DNA from: an uncultured Eubacteriales bacterium
GTDB lineage: Bacteria > Bacillota > Clostridia > Oscillospirales > Oscillospiraceae
Length of the DNA stretch: 7,272 bases
Assembly (NCBI GenBank): GCA_902475515.1
Contig: CABSAB010000063.1
Location: 1-7,272 of the forward strand
Direction: 5' to 3'
Shown: in pieces, positions 5,955 to 7,272 of the stretch
How positions within the stretch are numbered: the first letter of the stretch is position 1
Layout: each line of letters begins with the position of its first letter
Position numbers and translations under genes: made by a program
The notes under the pieces: model-generated
The model's input: only the letters and a program-made list of their open reading frames with translations
Database searches by the model: none
Told to the model about the DNA's origin: nothing

Positions 5955-6702
5955 CTAACAGACCGTTAGTGCCGGAGATCATATCGAACTTATCATCTGC
6001 CTGTTGTTTGCGTGTATGATGTACCAGCAAGAGACAAACACCTGTCTGATCCGCAAACTGTTTCAGTTTTCCAATGATCTCATAGTCGCTGCCATAGCTA
6101 TACTTATCGCCGCCAGCCCCCCGGATTTTCTGGAGGGTATCAATGATAATCAGTCTTGTATCAGGATGTTCCCGAACAAACCCATTTAGCTGTTCTTCCA
6201 ACCCTACACCAAGCTGTTTTGCATAGATTGCAAAGTACAGATCATCCGTGCCATCCGTTCCAAACATTCGGTAAAGTCTTTCCTGCAGGCGGCGGTGATC
6301 GTCCTCCAGCGCTAGATAGAGAACCGTACCCTGGCGAACAGAATAGCCCCACAGCGGAAGTCCTGTGCTAACATGGTAGGCAAGCTGCGCCATGAGAAAC
6401 GATTTTCCCACCTTTGGCGCTCCCACAAAGAGATAGGTCCCAGTATAGAGTAATCCGTCAATAATGGGTGGTTTGCCTTGATAGATTTTTTCGTAGAGTT
6501 CATTCATGGACACCGTAGGCAGATACGCCGGGTCGTTGACCCGCTGCATCTGCCGCATCATTTTCTCAAAGTTTTTCTCCGGGGGATTGTTTTCCTCCCC
6601 CGGCTCTGTTATACTTTGACTTGGTTTCTTGGAAATCGGCTGCTCCCCGCCTGCGCCAACAGGTGGAATTGGAGCAGCCATTTTCTCTTTGTCTTGGGCC
6701 AT
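5923..6702 (-). pseudogene. RepA-like AAA/RecA-fold ATPase, 3'-truncated
   Basis: The surviving 259 residues carry a RepA/AAA_25-type hexameric P-loop ATPase core, a family that serves as replicative helicase or DNA-handling ATPase in plasmids and integrative elements. Seen are a Pro-rich N-terminus (1-60), Walker A GAPKVGKS (94-101), LALEDD (130-135), Walker B RLIIIDTL (183-190) and the downstream HHTRKQ (228-233) and SGTNGLLGAA (243-252) motifs. Family members normally continue from GAA with an Asp/Gly-rich strand and a C-terminal domain. Here the frame changes to ERNRRPQ and stops, because the DNA has switched to relaxase sequence. Start: ATG 6702 has GGGAGG seven bases upstream and overlaps the MobC-like stop by one base; the in-frame ATG at 6708 is too close to that site. 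Activity is doubtful. Confidence 0.8.
5946..5955. other. Deletion junction between ATPase and relaxase genes
   Basis: On the minus strand GGAGCGGCAG is readable both as Gly-Ala-Ala of the ATPase motif GLLGAA and, one base out of frame, as Glu-Arg-Gln opening the relaxase coiled coil. All sequence to one side matches the ATPase and all to the other side the relaxase tail. This short shared run is the likely crossover of the internal deletion. Confidence 0.65.
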
Positions 6703-7025
6703 TAGCATTCCTCCCGCATACCACCCATAATGGTGGTGATTAACTTGATCGTGTCCAGCAGTTCATCATCTACACCAGCCCCAGCCTCGATACGCTGGAG
6801 TTCCCCCAGAACAGCCGAAAGCTCATTACGGAGTGCTTTATATACTCTGGGGTTGCCCTGCACCACTATATCCCGGCACCGGAGCCGCCGGATGATAAAA
6901 TCCTGTTTTGTAAGGCCAGAGAGCCGCACAGCGGTTTCAATCTGCTTGTCCTCTTCCGGTGACACTCGAAACGCCACCACCGTATTCCTCCATCGGCCTT
7001 TACTGTCTAAATTCTTCTGTGACAT
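6702..7025 (-). CDS. MobC-like/ribbon-helix-helix plasmid mobilization protein
   Basis: This 107-residue small basic protein resembles the mobilization (relaxosome accessory) proteins common on clostridial integrative elements. The N-terminal strand-helix-helix is NTVVAFRVSPEEDKQIETAVRLSGLTKQDFIIRRL, followed by the typical RDIVVQGNPRVYKALRNELSAVLGELQRI and a helical acidic tail. The family role is to bind near oriT and assist the relaxase; here that relaxase is broken. The ATG at 7025 is chosen over the GTG at 7028 because AAAGGAG lies 7 bases before it. It overlaps the recombinase stop by one base (TGATG), and its own stop overlaps the next start by one base (TAATG), so the three genes are translationally coupled. 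A RHH regulator of copy number is an alternative. Confidence 0.75.
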   Translation of the reverse strand: MSQKNLDSKGRWRNTVVAFRVSPEEDKQIETAVRLSGLTKQDFIIRRLRCRDIVVQGNPRVYKALRNELSAVLGELQRIEAGAGVDDELLDTIKLITTIMGGMREEC

Positions 7026-7272
7026 CACGACGCTCCTTTCCCTGTTCTTGCTATGTCCAACTTATCCGCCATTTCTGTTTGCCGGGTTGGGAACAAGTGC
7101 GCATATCGGTATGTGATATTGATACTTTCGTGCCCCACCCGCTCCGCAATCGCCAACGCTGTGAACCCCATATCGATCAAAAGAGAAATATGGCTATGTC
7201 TTAAATCGTGAATCCTGATTCGCTTGACCCCAGCCTCTTTGGCTCCTCGGTCCATTTCGTGGTGCAGGTAAT
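7025..7272 (-). CDS. Tyrosine recombinase/integrase, C-terminal part, cut by the window edge
   Basis: The visible 81 residues are the C-terminal catalytic end of a phage/ICE-type tyrosine recombinase that integrates and excises its element by site-specific recombination. RIRIHDLRHSHISLLI contains the HxxR box (Arg of LRH), ERVGHESINITYRYAHL contains the GH box, and the nucleophile is the Tyr of RYAH. The frame is open to the right edge (YLHHEMDRGAKEAGVKR), and the Met at 7255 is internal, so the start lies beyond 7272. The gene precedes and is coupled to the MobC-like gene. The first catalytic Arg and the DNA-binding N-terminus are not in view. Confidence 0.92.
   Translation of the reverse strand, partial: YLHHEMDRGAKEAGVKRIRIHDLRHSHISLLIDMGFTALAIAERVGHESINITYRYAHLFPTRQTEMADKLDIARTGKGAS

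Noticed and set aside
5923..5960. Programmed ribosomal frameshift between the ATPase and relaxase frames
   Set aside because: No slippery heptamer is seen. The relaxase frame is blocked by TAG just upstream, and the two halves belong to unrelated protein families, so a deletion scar explains it better.
1..7272. CRISPR array, tRNA or rRNA genes
   Set aside because: No regularly spaced direct repeats, no cloverleaf-like sequence with a CCA end and no rRNA-like conserved stretches were noticed on either strand by eye.

Overview
The window looks like gut-type Firmicutes (Clostridia) DNA, probably Oscillospiraceae or a relative. This is inferred from protein style only: a 4-hydroxybutyrate/butyrate-type CoA-transferase, a clostridial MATE exporter, a membrane/cytidylate-kinase-like fusion and a Tn4451-like TnpV. 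It has two compartments. Positions 1 to about 3640 are GC-rich, with codons biased to G/C at the third position, and look like settled chromosome. From about 3730 to the right edge the DNA is more AT-rich and carries mobile-element and cargo genes, all on the minus strand.

Left compartment. The plus strand holds the 3' end of a CoA-transferase gene, closed by a strong palindromic terminator (749-779). Facing it on the minus strand is a likely two-gene operon read from about 3620 down to 788. It begins with a 455-residue protein that fuses a YczE/YitT-like membrane domain to a cytidylate-kinase-like domain. A MATE-family transporter follows after 66 bp.

Right compartment, read on the minus strand from the right edge. 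First comes the C-terminal part of a tyrosine recombinase, cut by the window edge. A ribbon-helix-helix/MobC-like mobilization protein overlaps it by one base. A RepA-like P-loop ATPase overlaps that by one base, but it breaks off just after its conserved core. The ATPase runs directly, out of frame, into the coiled-coil C-terminus of a MobV/Pre-type relaxase whose catalytic N-terminus is absent. TnpV follows, then a clear intrinsic terminator (5011-5039). Beyond it, a small Cro/C1-type regulator has its own AT-rich promoter with an inverted repeat. It is followed by a double zinc-ribbon protein, an overlapping unrecognised ORF, and a 12-bp hairpin (3728-3756).

Interpretation. The right half looks like a mobilizable element that has lost a large internal piece, including the rest of the ATPase and the relaxase nuclease domain, while keeping its recombinase end, TnpV and a small regulator/cargo block. 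It is probably not self-mobilizable. The deletion scar and the membrane/kinase fusion are the most interesting points. I do not see convincing evidence for a wholly new system.
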